64,000 nucleotides of DNA, taken from assembly GCF_000247695.1 (NCBI RefSeq), contig NW_004624795.1, positions 7,640,746-7,704,745 on the forward strand. The letters are read 5' to 3'. Under the pieces are notes generated by a model that was not told where the DNA came from, searched no databases, and worked only from the letters and a program-made list of their open reading frames with translations. Shown here in pieces: positions 33,911 through 45,605 of the stretch (position 1 is its first letter; every line of letters begins with the position of its first letter). The stretch is from Heterocephalus glaber (lineage: Eukaryota; Chordata; Mammalia; Rodentia; Bathyergidae). The position numbers and the translations under genes were made by a program.

Positions 33911-35750
33911 ATCGTGATGATCATGAAATGAAAATTATCATCCTAAAGAAGGCAGAGGGTGTTAGCGTGCATAGATCTGGCAAATCATCTCTCTCTCTGT
34001 CTGAAAATGGGGAAGTCTAGTATTTAATTTAATGCTTCTGGGATATTTGTTCTACCCTAAAGTGGTCAAGTTTTTGTTCCTCTATCTGATTAAACTGACC
34101 AAGTTCTGTAATGGGAACCTAGTACCCCAAATAGGCCTCTTGTTACACTAGCCACACTGCAACCATGATTCTGCTCCTGTTAGGTATCAGTGTCAGCGAG
34201 GGAATAAAGCTAAGTCACTCACTGTCGTAAAGCTTCTAGGAAGACTCCATGCTAGTTTATATGGCTCCGAACTCTGGGTGATTAATAAGCAAGGTCTCAA
34301 AGGAGAAACAACACATTCTTCAGTAGGGACATACTTCTCATTGTGGCTCTCTCTAGAAAACATTGATAATAGAAAGCAATTTTCCTAAAGCTCATTCACA
34401 TAGGACTGGATATTTTTCCTTCAAATACACTGCATTTTTAAAGGGGGATAATTTAAAAAAAAAAAAAAAGTCTAATCTTCACTTGAACCAAATGGGCCAG
34501 GCACCCAGATGGGAATAGATTAAATCAGGATATTACTATTTCTATTCATGAACACCTTTCCTGTCCTCATTTATCTTAAAATATTTTTGATTGTAGAGAA
34601 ATGAAACAGGCATAAAATACCAGCCTTGGCAGCTTGTGACAGACAACTGTGTTGAGACAAATGGATTCAATAATTGCTTTTCAATCTGTGGGTAAAGAGG
34701 GAGAAGATGGTAACAGGAAAGAGGCAGAACGGACACAGGGGCAGCTGAGAAATAAAAAAAGGGAGAAACAAATATGAACAGTGTATACTTTTATTCACAC
34801 TGTTTTGCACGGAGAAGGAAAGAATAGCACATGTATATATAAGTGAATATTATATATGTAATGTTGCAAAGGAAAATGTCTCTTAATGAGGGAAGCAAAA
34901 CAGGTTTTCTCTGAGCTTATAGTTCTGGCAGATATGGGCTCCTGTTCAAATGGGAACTTGTGGCAGGGAAAGCAGAGGAAAGAGTCTTGGATATCCAAAG
35001 GGTCCTCTGCTGCTGGAGCAGAGAGGTGTAGATTAGGGGCCATAGGCAGGGCAGGGTGTTCCTTCACCACATGAGGGATACCATCAGTGGGCAGTCGAGG
35101 AAAATGACATTAGTCTCGAAGCCTCCTCTAAACCCCACTGTCTTTCCAGACTTGAGAAATGTCACTCTCCAGTCTCACACTGTGCCTCTAGTTCTCTCTA
35201 CTCCATGGATCCCATCACTATCCTTCCATTTATTTATGTTTTCTCACTTAGTTCTCCCAGTGACTTCATGGTTTTAAAAACAAAGATGGGAGGCAGGAGA
35301 AAATCTTCTAGAGGAAGTGAAATGCATTGACCTGCCTTCTTGCAATTCCTTTTCTGATCTGTTTTCTCATCTCTCATCCCAGAGGTTTGGGCTCTAACAG
35401 CTCTGAAGTCTTCACCAGCTGGGCGTCTGCAAGTCTAGGATTCTGTGTTTCTGTCTCCTCCTGTAAAGCACAGGACTGAAAACCATCCACCCCTTCTCAA
35501 ACCCATTCTAGGATGGGATCCTGAGAAAGTTGACACTCACAATAAAGTCAGGGAGAGAAGACAACTTTCCAGAAATCTTTGTAGTGCAGGCAGGAAGAGC
35601 TCCCGAGGCTACAAAGCAGTGATTCTGTCACTCTTCTTCTGGGAGCCACATTCAGCAAAAAAAGCAAGACATAAACACTCTCCTTTATTTCCTTTCTCCC
35701 TATGCAGCACAGGTGCTAATCTTTCTTAGAAAAGGATCTCTTCCTGGGAA
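33911..35750. other. No feature recognised
   Basis: Contains an A run at 34454-34468. About 34560-34690 is repeat-free with conserved-looking words, but nothing firm. Short frames only. Confidence 0.4.
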
Positions 35751-35754
35751 TTCA

Positions 35755-35905
35755 GGCAGATATTTATTCTTCTTCTCACTTTTCAGATGGGAACTGAGAG
35801 ACAGGAAAGTTGGATAATTTGCCCAAGGTCATGCAGTGCCCTTATAAAGCAGCCCAGTGGGATAAGTAGGAACCAAGGGCAGTCACTTAATAGAAGCTGG
35901 CTTTC
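35755..35905 (+). mobile_element. MIR SINE fragment
   Basis: acttttcagatgggaactga, gagacaggaaagttggataa, tttgcccaaggtcatgcag, then ggaaccaagggcagtc is a clear MIR core. Confidence 0.7.
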
Positions 35906-36329
35906 CTTGGGCCCTGTGCCAATGGGATCACAATTCCAGCACACACCAGTGGTGGACAACGTTGACCCACCTGAGGTCTCCCTGGAGTTGTTTTGCTGGC
36001 TGTGGCTTCATATTGGCTGACCTCTCAGATTTTCCCCTCTCTAAATACAAGTAACAAAATCTTACCCTTGCCTCCCAGGGATGGCAATATAAAGCAGATA
36101 GTAAAGGTGAGAACCCAAGGCTTCTCTTAATAATGGCGTTAAAAACCCAGGGGATGCTATGGTGTCATGAGCAAAATGCAGGGGCTGTCGAGCTATATTT
36201 GGCCAAAATTTTATAAGTTCAATTTTGAAGGAAAGACACATAAATATGGTAGCATTATTTCCTAATAATGAAATTGCCTATAACTGTGTTCCCAGTTGCA
36301 AACAAACCCATTATATACCAAAACAATTA

Positions 36330-36409
36330 ATAGAAAAAATAAACAAAAGATTTTACAGCTCTCTCTCTCAAAAAATAAATCAATCAAGGATTTTACAGCT
36401 CTCTCTCTC
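36330..36409. repeat. 40-bp tandem duplication
   Basis: Two units, 36330-36369 and 36370-36409. They share an identical 21-bp right half (starting gattttacag, ending in CT repeats) and a similar A-rich left half. Confidence 0.85.
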
Positions 36410-36525
36410 TATATTTATATATCTCCATCATATTTATTTATCTATATCTTTATATATTTATATTTATCTATATTTATATTATATATTTATATATTCATAT
36501 TATCTATCATATATATATATATCTT
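36410..36525. repeat. TA/TATTTA-rich low-complexity tract
   Basis: Imperfect tatatttatatat words continuing from the duplicated CT stretch, ending in (TA)n at about 36510-36520. Confidence 0.85.
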
Positions 36526-36544
36526 TTCAAGGAAATATCCAAGA

Positions 36545-37200
36545 TTTTATTGAAACAGATTTTTTGATATAATTCATAGCATTTTGGTGAAATTGCAATT
36601 TGAAAACAAGGATTTATTCAAAATATTTCAAGGGTGCAGCTCTGGCACAGAGTGAGATAAAACCCAAATTGGTTGACCACCTTTTGAGATTTCAGTACTG
36701 AGGCTCACCTAGGACAAGAGTTACTGACCCCTTACATCATTTGCAAATGTTGGAGGCTGTTGCCCTGGAAAACCAACTGAAACAGTCTTTGGGTGTGAAC
36801 AAAATAAGAAGGGAACCACAAATGGCCATGCACCATCACGCTGTAGAGGGTCAGTGTTAGTCACAGGAAGTGGAGACAGCGTCGTTCTCTAACATGAATC
36901 CACACCCCGGGTTGCTCTTTGGACTCACATATTTTCTGCTTTGGTGACAAGGCTTTTAGGGCTTCGCAGAGGTCAACATTAATTTTACACTTCAGTTTTT
37001 GTCTTTCCCTACATAATTTATCACCAAAACTCTTCCCAGTTTGTTGCCTGAAGTACAACTTTTTTTCTGGGATTATGTTATCCTAAATCTTTTTTTCCAA
37101 CCCCTGCCTCCCCAAACTGTTCAGTCATTCTGTTTAGACTTATAGGATAATTGTTCTTAAGGTTGCTATCATAGCTCAGGCACGACAAGGCCTACGTGTT
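36545..37200. other. No feature recognised
   Basis: Unassigned. Short frames only. Confidence 0.4.
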
Positions 37201-37202
37201 TT

Positions 37203-37460
37203 ATTTTTCTTTGGCAGTATTGGGTTTAGACCCAGGGCCTCCACTGTGCTAGGCAAATGCTGTACCACTAAGCTTCTTTCCTAGCCCTTTTCAAAAACTG
37301 TATTTTGAAACAGGGTCTTGCTCAGTTGTCTAAGCTGGCCTCTAACTTGTGATCCCCCTACATTTGATCTTAGCCAAAAGGCCGAGAAGCAATTTGTGAT
37401 ACTCCTATTTCAGCCCCCTGAGTAGCTGGGATTACAGGCATGCACCACTAGGTCTGGCTA
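37203..37460 (-). mobile_element. B1-dID type SINE, interrupted by a U2 fragment
   Basis: ID half reversed (gtattgggtttagacccagg, gcaaatgctgtaccactaag), then the B1 half (gaaacagggtcttgctcag, ctgagtagctgggattacag, gcatgcaccactaggtctgg). The B1 half is split at 37361-37390 by foreign sequence flanked by a duplication of B1 sequence. Confidence 0.8.
37344..37407 (-). pseudogene. Retroposed U2 snRNA 5' fragment, copy 1
   Basis: 37361-37390, read on the minus strand, equals U2 snRNA nucleotides 4-33 with one mismatch (29/30). It covers gcttctcggcc, ttttggctaag and atcaaatg. It is flanked by a 17-bp TSD of B1 sequence at 37344-37360 and 37391-37407 (14/17 matching). There is no 3' part of U2, no Sm site, no promoter and no poly(A), so it is a retroposed fragment and not a gene. 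Confidence 0.9.
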
Positions 37461-37829
37461 AAGTTTTCTCTAGTAAATATTAAACACCTTCAGTTTTAGG
37501 CTGGAAAGTAATTATGTAACTTGAGTCCTTTTAGATTTAGTCATTGCTGGGTTTCCTCTTGGGTCTTCCCTTCTCTCATGGCTCTTGAATAACACCCAAA
37601 GAAACAGGAAACCCACCTGGGCTTCTAGAGGATTCCCCCTCTTGCCCAATTCAGCAATAACATAGGAGGTGGAATTATCACCTCAAATTTAGGATCTCAA
37701 GAGGTGATCTTGATACATCTTTTGGTCAACAAATCTAACTGTATTCCAACAATGTTTAAATGAAGTCTGAATTTTAAAATGTTACCTAATTCTGATGATA
37801 ATCCTGTTTAGACTGGAGAGGAGTAGAGC

Positions 37830-37985
37830 AATAGATTATAGGATTTGGAATAAAAAGGCCCAGATGGCACAGCCTTGGTAAGTTACTCCACTTTCAAGCT
37901 CTCAGCTATTTCTCATCTGTAAAATTCCAGAGATCTACTTTCACCACATTGTTCTGGGCGATCAGCAAGATTCAAAGTGCACATC
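37830..37985 (+). mobile_element. MIR SINE fragment
   Basis: cagccttggtaagttactcc, tttcaagctctcagctattt, ctcatctgtaaaattccag is the MIR 'gtgaccttgggcaagtcactt ... tcatctgtaaaatggg' region. Confidence 0.7.
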
Positions 37986-38354
37986 ATGGCAGCTGGGCAA
38001 CTACTTCATAATCAGCTTGAACCTGAATCTTCCAAGGGAAGTAGAGAAATTAAGAAGTAGGAGCCCTTGCACATTGATCACAACTAGTCTTGAAACTTGC
38101 AACTCCTTAGCCATTTGAAATTCAAGTGGCTTTTAAAAAGCCATGTTTCTGAACTACAAAATGAATATATTCTACAATTACAAATACATGTGTACGTGTC
38201 TCACACACTATATATTTATACCTTTAGAGAAAAAGCCTCCCTTATAAATTAGGAATTTTTATGTCAAGTGAGGGTATTTGCTCATTTGTACAGAGTGCAC
38301 ACTGTTTTGTGGCAGAGGCCAGAGAAATGACTTGCTCTTCACACCCTAGCATAG

Positions 38355-38432
38355 AGACCACCAGGGATTAAATGCAGGCTCTTGGTAGTAGGGACTTCTG
38401 TCTAGCTGAGCTATAAATCCTGGCTGCCCCCA
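38355..38432 (-). mobile_element. Old ID-type monomer
   Basis: accagggattaaatgcaggc, then agctgagctataaatcctgg is a diverged reverse ID half. No B1 half recognised beside it. Confidence 0.5.
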
Positions 38433-38434
38433 AT

Positions 38435-40080
38435 GATGGCTGAGACTGGTTCCTGGTAATAATTTTGATGTCATTATCCTCTCCCGAAAATGCACGAATG
38501 ATTCTGGCCTTTAAAAACAGATTTAAGAGAATGCATTTATCTTGACATTACCAGCCTTTTAAAGATCATGCAGGAGGGCCTGTTGACCTTTCTGTCTTAA
38601 CGATGTGTTGCAAAACAGTTTGATCACATTAATGGATTGAAGTGAGAAAGAGAGTGTACTTAGGAGCAGCCCCTGCAGAAGGGAGGAGGTGTGAAAAGGA
38701 TGCCCAGGAGGACAAAGGAAACTTGCCTTAATCCACTGGGACTGGAGGAACCAAGTAAGTGGAAGAAGCAAAGGAGGTACAAACTGAATTCTATTTCCAG
38801 TTCTGTTGCAGATATGTGGTTCCTTCATAAAGCATAAGGCAAGAGAAATAATTAAATATTTTGGTTCACACAGTTCCTTGGTCATATGATGTGTTCGATA
38901 AATGCTACTATCTGTCTCCTGCTCTGTCCTACTCTCCCAATCATCCACAGATGGAATGATGGAACAAACTGATAAAGTTGGTAAACATTGAGAAGAATTC
39001 CTAGTTCCCTTGCAGTCTCTGAGTTACAGTTACCACAACCACATTTTCACTACAACACAGAGTTTTAACAGAGGGACAGGAATTTGAAATTGGAAGGAGT
39101 CTCACAACACAGGAGCTGCCACATGCACAGGAAACATTTCTAATCTCAGGCACACAAAAAAGGATTAAGTGGAAAGCTCTGACTGTTCTGCCTTCTAAAA
39201 CCAACAAGGAGGTCATATCCATGCACAAACTAAAATGCATAATTCTACGTTCCCCCGCTACCATGGCAGCCCAGTGAATGTTTTAAAATTCAGAAATGAT
39301 TAAAAAATGTGACTGGCTATGTGATTTTCTATTAAACCCAACATAGTGAAACGAACTACAATACCTAGCAGAAGCAGGTGAACTAGTATTTCCATGGCAA
39401 CCAAAGACTATCAATATCACTTTATTATTGTTATTTTCATTTTACAAGATACCTTCCTTGAAGAGCAATTCCTTTTATGTCTGGGCCTACTTGATAGCTC
39501 CCTGAATAGTTCCAATCCGTAAGGCTTTGTATCACAATTTCATGCTGGAAACAAAATGACTTATTGTAATTATCTCATGAAACTCAACTGTTAAATAAAA
39601 ATTTGAAGTAAAAATAGAACTTCATCTCCTTTTGCTGCAGTTACTGACTTCATAGTACCTTCCTCCTGGCAGTGTGCTTTTCAGGAATGGGCTTTGCTAC
39701 TAAAGAAAAGTTCTTTATATTTGTCACTGGGAAGGGAAAAGTGATTTGGAGTCAACTCAGACCCATGAAAAGAGAATAAAGCATGAATTATTGGATCCTT
39801 TTGGATGACAAAGCAGTGGCTGCCTTGAAACATTTATTGAGCAACTGCCAGAATTCAATCCCTTTGGATAAAGGGGTCAGTAATCTCAGAGATCTCAGAT
39901 TTGCAAGGGGAAAAATGGGCAAACATGGGATATCAGCAAAGTCAAATAAAAGCCATAATGGAGTTAGCATTAATTCAGTGTTGATTCATTACCCAAACTG
40001 GGTCATTTTTGAGAATAAGAGGATGGTATTAGTAATTACACAAGAACCATTGAAGTGAACTTTATCTCAGTTGGGATCAG
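38435..40080. other. No feature recognised
   Basis: Includes a 129-codon reverse frame (38559-38948) and a 91-codon forward frame (39783-40058). Neither has a recognisable domain or conserved motif. Repeat-free as far as I can tell. Confidence 0.4.
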
Positions 40081-40279
40081 AATGGCTGGGATGCAAAGGA
40101 GAAAGCAGCCAAAAGCATCTGGAGGAAGGTGGGCCACCAATTGTGGAGCTGGGTCAAAACAGAAAGACAGATGTCCTTAAATGAGAAACAGAACACATCC
40201 CATACATAATAAAAAAGTGTGGATGGATCAAATTAATATTAAACCCTCCCCCAAAGGAAACTCATAAAATTTACATTCA

Positions 40280-40720
40280 GCCCTACCATTCTGAGAATGA
40301 CAGCAAAAAGTCTCATAATACCAACTGCTGATAATGACATGGATTAAAACCCCATGTATGTACACAATTTGGATAGCACTTTAGACATATGTAATAAAAC
40401 TGAAGATACGTATACCCTACAATCCAGAAATAAAGTTCCCAAAGAAAACCCAAGAATAAATACAAAAGAATGTTATATATTGTTAATCAGAGTGAAAAAC
40501 TAGAAATAAGTTCCTGTGAGCAGCAGAATGGGAAAATAAATTGTAGAAAATCCATTTAATGGATTATTATGTAGTAGTTAATGAACTAAAACCCAATGCA
40601 TTTATCAAAAATAAGTAAACCTCACAAATATACTAAGTGGAAAGAGAAAATAGAAAGCTACTGCAGGTTATGTATTATAGGATACCATACTAGTAATGAT
40701 TAACAGTAGGAGATAGGACT
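40280..40720 (+). mobile_element. Ancient L1ME-type fragment
   Basis: agaaataaagttcccaaagaa, ttatgtagtagttaatgaac and ctcacaaatatactaagtgg follow the order of the ORF2 end and start of the 3' UTR of old L1s, plus strand. Confidence 0.55.
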
Positions 40721-40732
40721 ATTATTATTTAA

Positions 40733-40757
40733 TATATATATATATATATATACACAA
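40733..40757. repeat. (TA)n microsatellite
   Basis: Pure TA run ending in caca. Confidence 0.9.
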
Positions 40758-40814
40758 ATGCTGCAAGATTATAAGGTAAAAACTTGCATAGTTATTGTAA
40801 ATAATGTTCCAGTG

Positions 40815-41370
40815 AACATGAGAATGAAGACAACTCTTCTAGTGCATATACATACAATAAATGGAAAATTACTCAGCTTTAACATAGGAGGCAATCTTAC
40901 CATTTGTCACAGCATGGATGAACCTGGCTGACATTATGTTATGTGGAATTAGCCACAGAAAGAAAATACTGTCTGATTTAACATATATGTCAAACCTAGA
41001 ATGGCCATAGACATACAAGCATAGGGTGGAAATGTAAGAGGCCAAGAGGGAGGGAGAAGTGGGCAAGTAGTAGTTAAAAAGTAAAAGTTTCACTTACACA
41101 GGGTGAATTATTCTTAGAGATCACTTTATAGTGCAGTGCCTATAGTTAAAAATACAGTAGTGTACTGTATATTTAAATATTTGTTAAGAGGGTAGATTTT
41201 AGGCTAAATTCTCATATCTCACGCATACATCATCATCATCATCATCATCATAAGCAAAGAAAACATGGGGAAAATTTGGAAGTGACAGAAAAGTTTGTGA
41301 TATAGATTATGGTGATGGATTCGTGGATGTGTACCTCTCATACATAAGGTGATATTTTAAAATGGTTGTA
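40815..41370 (+). mobile_element. Ancient L1M 3' end
   Basis: gaaaattactcagctttaac, gtcacagcatggatgaacct, ggctgacattatgttatgtg, then gtagattttaggctaaattc is a diverged L1M ORF2 end plus 3' UTR on the plus strand. Confidence 0.65.
41226..41252. repeat. (CAT)n microsatellite
   Basis: Seven to eight CAT units within the L1 fossil. Confidence 0.9.
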
Positions 41371-41959
41371 TGGAAATGTTAAACACAAGATTTTCTGTAC
41401 TGGTTTGTTCTAAGTAGGAAAGAGAAAGAAGGATTCAGATGTACACAGATGTCTTCAACTTCAGGAAACTGAGGTTTAGAGTAGAAGTAATTTGCATTAT
41501 GACAAGGTTGAAGCCATAGGTGTAGAAAGAATCCATTTCTCCAGACTGGCGACCCACTCTCAGTCTGAGAGGATACACTGGGCTCATAAAGGAAGCCTGG
41601 CACAGGAAGTGTCCTTGAGGATCCTATCGTTTAGCAGAGAAATTGGCAAAAGTTTTCTGTATGAAAACAGGTGTTGGGTGGGATTTGGCCATGGGTGCTT
41701 AGAACTTGGTTTAGAGGCTCTCAAATGTGCCCGTGCATTGACCCTCACTTGAAGGCCTTGTTCAGCACAAGCTCCTTGCTTCCGCCCTAACAGTTCTAAT
41801 TCCATCAGTCTGGAGTGGAGTCTGAGGCTTTGTATTTCCAACAAGTACCCAGGTTAGGCTGCTGCTGCGCTGCTGCGAAGCAACATTTGGGAAAACCACC
41901 GATGCAATCCTATCTTCTTATTTTATGCACGAAGAGAATGAGGACAGAAATACTGATTG

Positions 41960-43200
41960 AATTTTTTATGTGAAGTCAGACAATAAACAAGTAAGAGCGT
42001 ACAATGCATCAAATACTTGCCATAAAGAAATACAGCTTCATTTGAGCTTCATTCAAAGCTTATTTATTATGTAATTATATATGGCATTCCAGTTATATCC
42101 CAAGTGCCATGCTAGGCATGGGGTATAAATGTAATATGGTCCTTGCCTGCCAGGGGCTTGCATTCTAGGGGAAGAAAAAGATGATCTAATGTGCAAGACT
42201 CCTGGGAACAAAAGAAACAAGGGAACACAGAGAAGCACCTGGCCTCTTGAAGAAGGTGACACGACCTATTTTAAAGGACAAATGCAATCAACCAGTCAAA
42301 ACAAGCAGGTGGGGGAGGAAATTTCAGGCTGGGGAACAGCTTGTGCAAGGCATGAGAAAAGGAGCATAACATTGTGCTTAACAGTGGGAATTCTGGCTCT
42401 GCCTCTTACTAGCTGCAAGCTTGGGTAAATTATTTAGCCGCTAAGTCTCAGTGTCCTCTTCCTAAAGTAGGAACACTGAAAGGACCTACTATATAGGGTT
42501 GCTGGATGGGTTATACTAAATAAAGAGTGTATAGTATTATGGCCTGGCACCTGAAACATAATTAGGCTTTAATAAATATGGGTGGTTGTTATTAACACAC
42601 ACAGGGGTGTATCAGAAGGTGATACATCCACAGTCATCAATGAACTGTACTATGAGGTGCAGGAGGAGTTTTTGAAGTGAAACAGTGACAATCAATAAAG
42701 AGCACTGTCCATGGTGTTTTTTAAAGTTAGGATGATGAGCATCCAGTAAAGAATTTAGGCAGCAGAGTGACATGCTAAAGTGTGCAATATAAATAAAGAA
42801 AAGAGAATGATTAAGATGCGTGATGGGGTAATCTAGGAGGTAAAGGAAGATACTGAAGAAAAGATGATGAGGTCAGTCTTGGAAATAAGTAGAATATTTA
42901 AACGGAAATGTCTAGAATCCAAAAGAAAGATCTTTTCTATGCCAATTAGGGATATTTCATTTGGCAACTGAATGGATGCAAGTGAGATAAATTACCCATT
43001 GATACTAGAAAGAAGGTTTGCATCAGTGCTTAAAAAGTCAGAATCGAGGAAGGGAAGAAAAGGCTCAGGAGATTTTACCCTAGTGGCCAAGAGAAGAATT
43101 TCAAGAAGGAGATGTCAACAATAAAGAATACTAGAGACTAAGCAAGATAAGGATCAGTGGATGACAACTGGGTTTAGAACCAAGGCATACAATTTAAAAC
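41960..43200 (+). mobile_element. Ancient mammal-wide interspersed repeat, family not named
   Basis: gtgccatgctaggcatgggg, then ggtccttgcctgccagggg, cttgcattctaggggaag, then gggaacagcttgtgcaaggc and gcagcagagtgacatgct keep the order of a common, old mammalian repeat ('tgccaggcactgtgctaggc ... gaacagcaagtgcaaaggc ... ggagtgacatgatc'). A MIR interrupts it at 42365-42595. Confidence 0.5.
42365..42595 (+). mobile_element. Near full-length MIR SINE
   Basis: ctggctctgcctcttactag, ctgcaagcttgggtaaatta, then agtctcagtgtcctcttcc, gggttgctggatgggttata, then tggcacctgaaacataatta match MIR in order over about 230 bp. Confidence 0.85.
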
Positions 43201-43249
43201 TCTGCTTGAAACGAGATGCAATGCATCAAATACTTTCCACAAAGAAATA

Positions 43250-43955
43250 TATATTAGGCTACTGCACTATCTATGAGTTTTCTGATCATAGCACTGAAAC
43301 TCACAATTAGCACTTTCTTTTCTAAATATTAGATGGTTTCCACATTCTCATTGTTGATAGGGAATTTTTTAAAAAACACTTCTTTTTTTTGCATAGTAGC
43401 TTTTGTCAGCTGGCAGCTGATAGGAAATATCAGAAGAAAAGTGATCATCTTAAAGAGGAGGCATTTGCTTTAGTTCAGGGAATGAAAGTTACATTGATTT
43501 TAAAAAGAAGTGATCTGAAACCACCATGAATGTTCACCCAATGCCAAGACAGATGAACAAATGGGTTCCCTGAGATCATCTCTGCTACTCATATATTGAT
43601 AGGCTAGGAAACAAATGTGTTTTAAAAATGTGTGTTAAAATGTGTTTAAAATTACCTGTAGTTCCAGATAGACCTAGAAATTAAATCTCTTCACATTTTA
43701 GGAAAGTTATTGCCACAGTAACCTGTGTTAATAGAAGTCTAGTTTCCTTGTCATGGGAAATAATTGACTCATTCACTCTTTATTTAAATTAGAGTATTCA
43801 TTTCTGGCAAACACATGCTAAGTATAAAAGCAACACATTAGAATTTGTCCAGTGAATAATGGCTTGTATGGTGAGAGAGTCTGAAATCCACGTTCTCCTA
43901 TAAGATGCTACAGGAGTTTAGTCCAGATCAAAAAGACTTAAGGGAGGCCTTATAT
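43250..43955. other. No feature recognised
   Basis: AT-rich with an internal near-repeat of gtgttttaaaatgtgt-type words at 43617-43650. Unassigned. Confidence 0.4.
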
Positions 43956-43956
43956 T

Positions 43957-44080
43957 GGTCATCATTTTTTTTTTTTTGGTACTGGGGATTGAACTTGGGT
44001 CCTTGCGCTTGCGCAGCAGGCGGCGAAACCACGGAGCTAAATCCCCGGCCCTATCAATTATTTTTTTTTGAGGTCATCAA
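43957..44080 (-). mobile_element. Young ID-like SINE with 5' filler
   Basis: T-tail from 43964, tggtactggggattgaactt, gggtccttgcgcttgcgcag, aggcggcgaaaccacggagc, taaatccccggccc to about 44051. The short duplication ggtcatca lies at 43957-43964 and 44073-44080. About 20 bp (tatcaattattttttttt) sit between the SINE 5' end and the right duplication. Confidence 0.85.
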
Positions 44081-44084
44081 TTAT

Positions 44085-45055
44085 TTAACACAATATATTC
44101 TATGTTATTCAGGAGAACAGAGCAGATTCATAGGAGGGAGAGTTGTTTGGTTGAATGGTATGGACAGGATTCCAAATGATCAAGTGCTCCTATGTTAGAA
44201 GGGGTCTTTCTAGCAGACAATGGTGACTAGTCACATGGTGCATATGAGGAAGGGTTGCCTGGCCATCTGCTAGAGATGATACAGGGAAATACTGAGGTTC
44301 TTTACAGCATTAAGATTCACTTTCTAAAAAATTTTAGAGTCATCCTCAAGTGTCCTTCAATGCATGATTTTTACTTTCCAGTGACCTTCAAAATCAGTCA
44401 CACAGAAAACCACCACTTCCACTGAAGGGAAAAAGTGGTTTTCATTCCTTATCTTTTAAACCTCAAACTCTAAAAGCAAATCAATGGCAGATATCTACTC
44501 TATTTGTAAGGATTCATGTTTGTTTTGTATTATTGATAACTTTTCTACTATAGATACTTGGACCTTCAGATTCTCTTCCATGATAATAATTTGCCTTCCG
44601 TTTTTGCATTGAAAGTCTTCTCTGCATTATTCTATATATGCTGAGTGCAGGTCTTCAAATAGGGCTGGGTGAAGAAATGTTCATTTCAGATGACCATAGA
44701 ATGACACGGAAAGATTACCTTTCTGCCTTAAATGATTAGAGAAGTAGTATAGATGGACAGCAGACTGTGTAGAGAACCTTGACAAAAGGAAAACAAACAA
44801 AATGACCCAGAGCACTGGCCTCCCCAAAGCCTCCAGGTTAGAGCACAAAAAGGGGAAGCGCAAACCAAATCCTGTGGTCTCTGAGTTGAAAAGACAAGAA
44901 TTCAGAATTTGGAAAGAGCAAGGTAGCTAGAAACTGTGGTGCCAGCAACTGGAGAACACAGAACTGAGCCAAGCCAGAATTCCAGAGACTATGGATGAGT
45001 TCATTTGAGTCTTTGGCTAAGTACAATCTGGACAGCCTGGAGCAGACACTACTAA
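44085..45055. other. No feature recognised
   Basis: Unassigned. No coding evidence in frames of 60-90 codons. Confidence 0.4.
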
Positions 45056-45059
45056 AAGT

Positions 45060-45605
45060 CAAAAGAGGAGAAAATGTAAAGTTGCAATTAGAACAATTTT
45101 CGAGGCTCACACAGGGCTGAATAGTTTATATTCTCAAAAGATAAAGTGGAAATAAACAAATATACAATACACAGAGCATCGGGTACAATCCATAAATGAG
45201 ATGGTCTTGAAATTAAAAGTATATTATTTCTAGAATTAAGGCTTTTCTTGATCTAGCCTAATAAAGCAGGGTTTCAAAGGTTCCAAATGATCCTAAGTAA
45301 ATTAAAAATGTATGTTAGAACAAAACCCATCACTAGAATGGGGGGATATAACACAATCCTGCAGTCAGAATAGTAAAATTCACAATATTCGCAATCAATT
45401 AAAGATAACAAAGCATACAACTAAATAGGAAAAGACAGCTTATATCTCAGAGAAAACTCAGTCAATCAATAGAAACAAATGAAAAATCACATGTGATAGA
45501 ATTAACAGAAACATTAAAAAGGCTGTCATCACTGATTTCCTTATGCTCATGGAAGTAGAGAAAAACACTGGAGTGATGAGAAGTAGAAGTGTTTTCCTCT
45601 AGCTT
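45060..45605 (+). mobile_element. HAL1/L1ME fossil, 5' portion
   Basis: ctcagagaaaactcagtcaa, tcaatagaaacaaatgaaaa, gtgatagaattaacagaaac, attaaaaaggctgtcatcac match the ORF1 region of half-L1/L1ME elements. It continues beyond an opposite-strand insertion at 46195. Confidence 0.65.

Noticed and set aside
37361..37390. U2 snRNA gene
   Set aside because: Only about 30 nt, without Sm site, 3' stem loops or promoter; the flanking TSDs show a retrocopy.
38559..38948. 129-codon reverse frame
   Set aside because: Longest non-repeat minus-strand frame, but no recognisable domain or upstream features. Expected by chance in 64 kb.
39783..40058. 91-codon forward frame
   Set aside because: No domain or context; chance frame.
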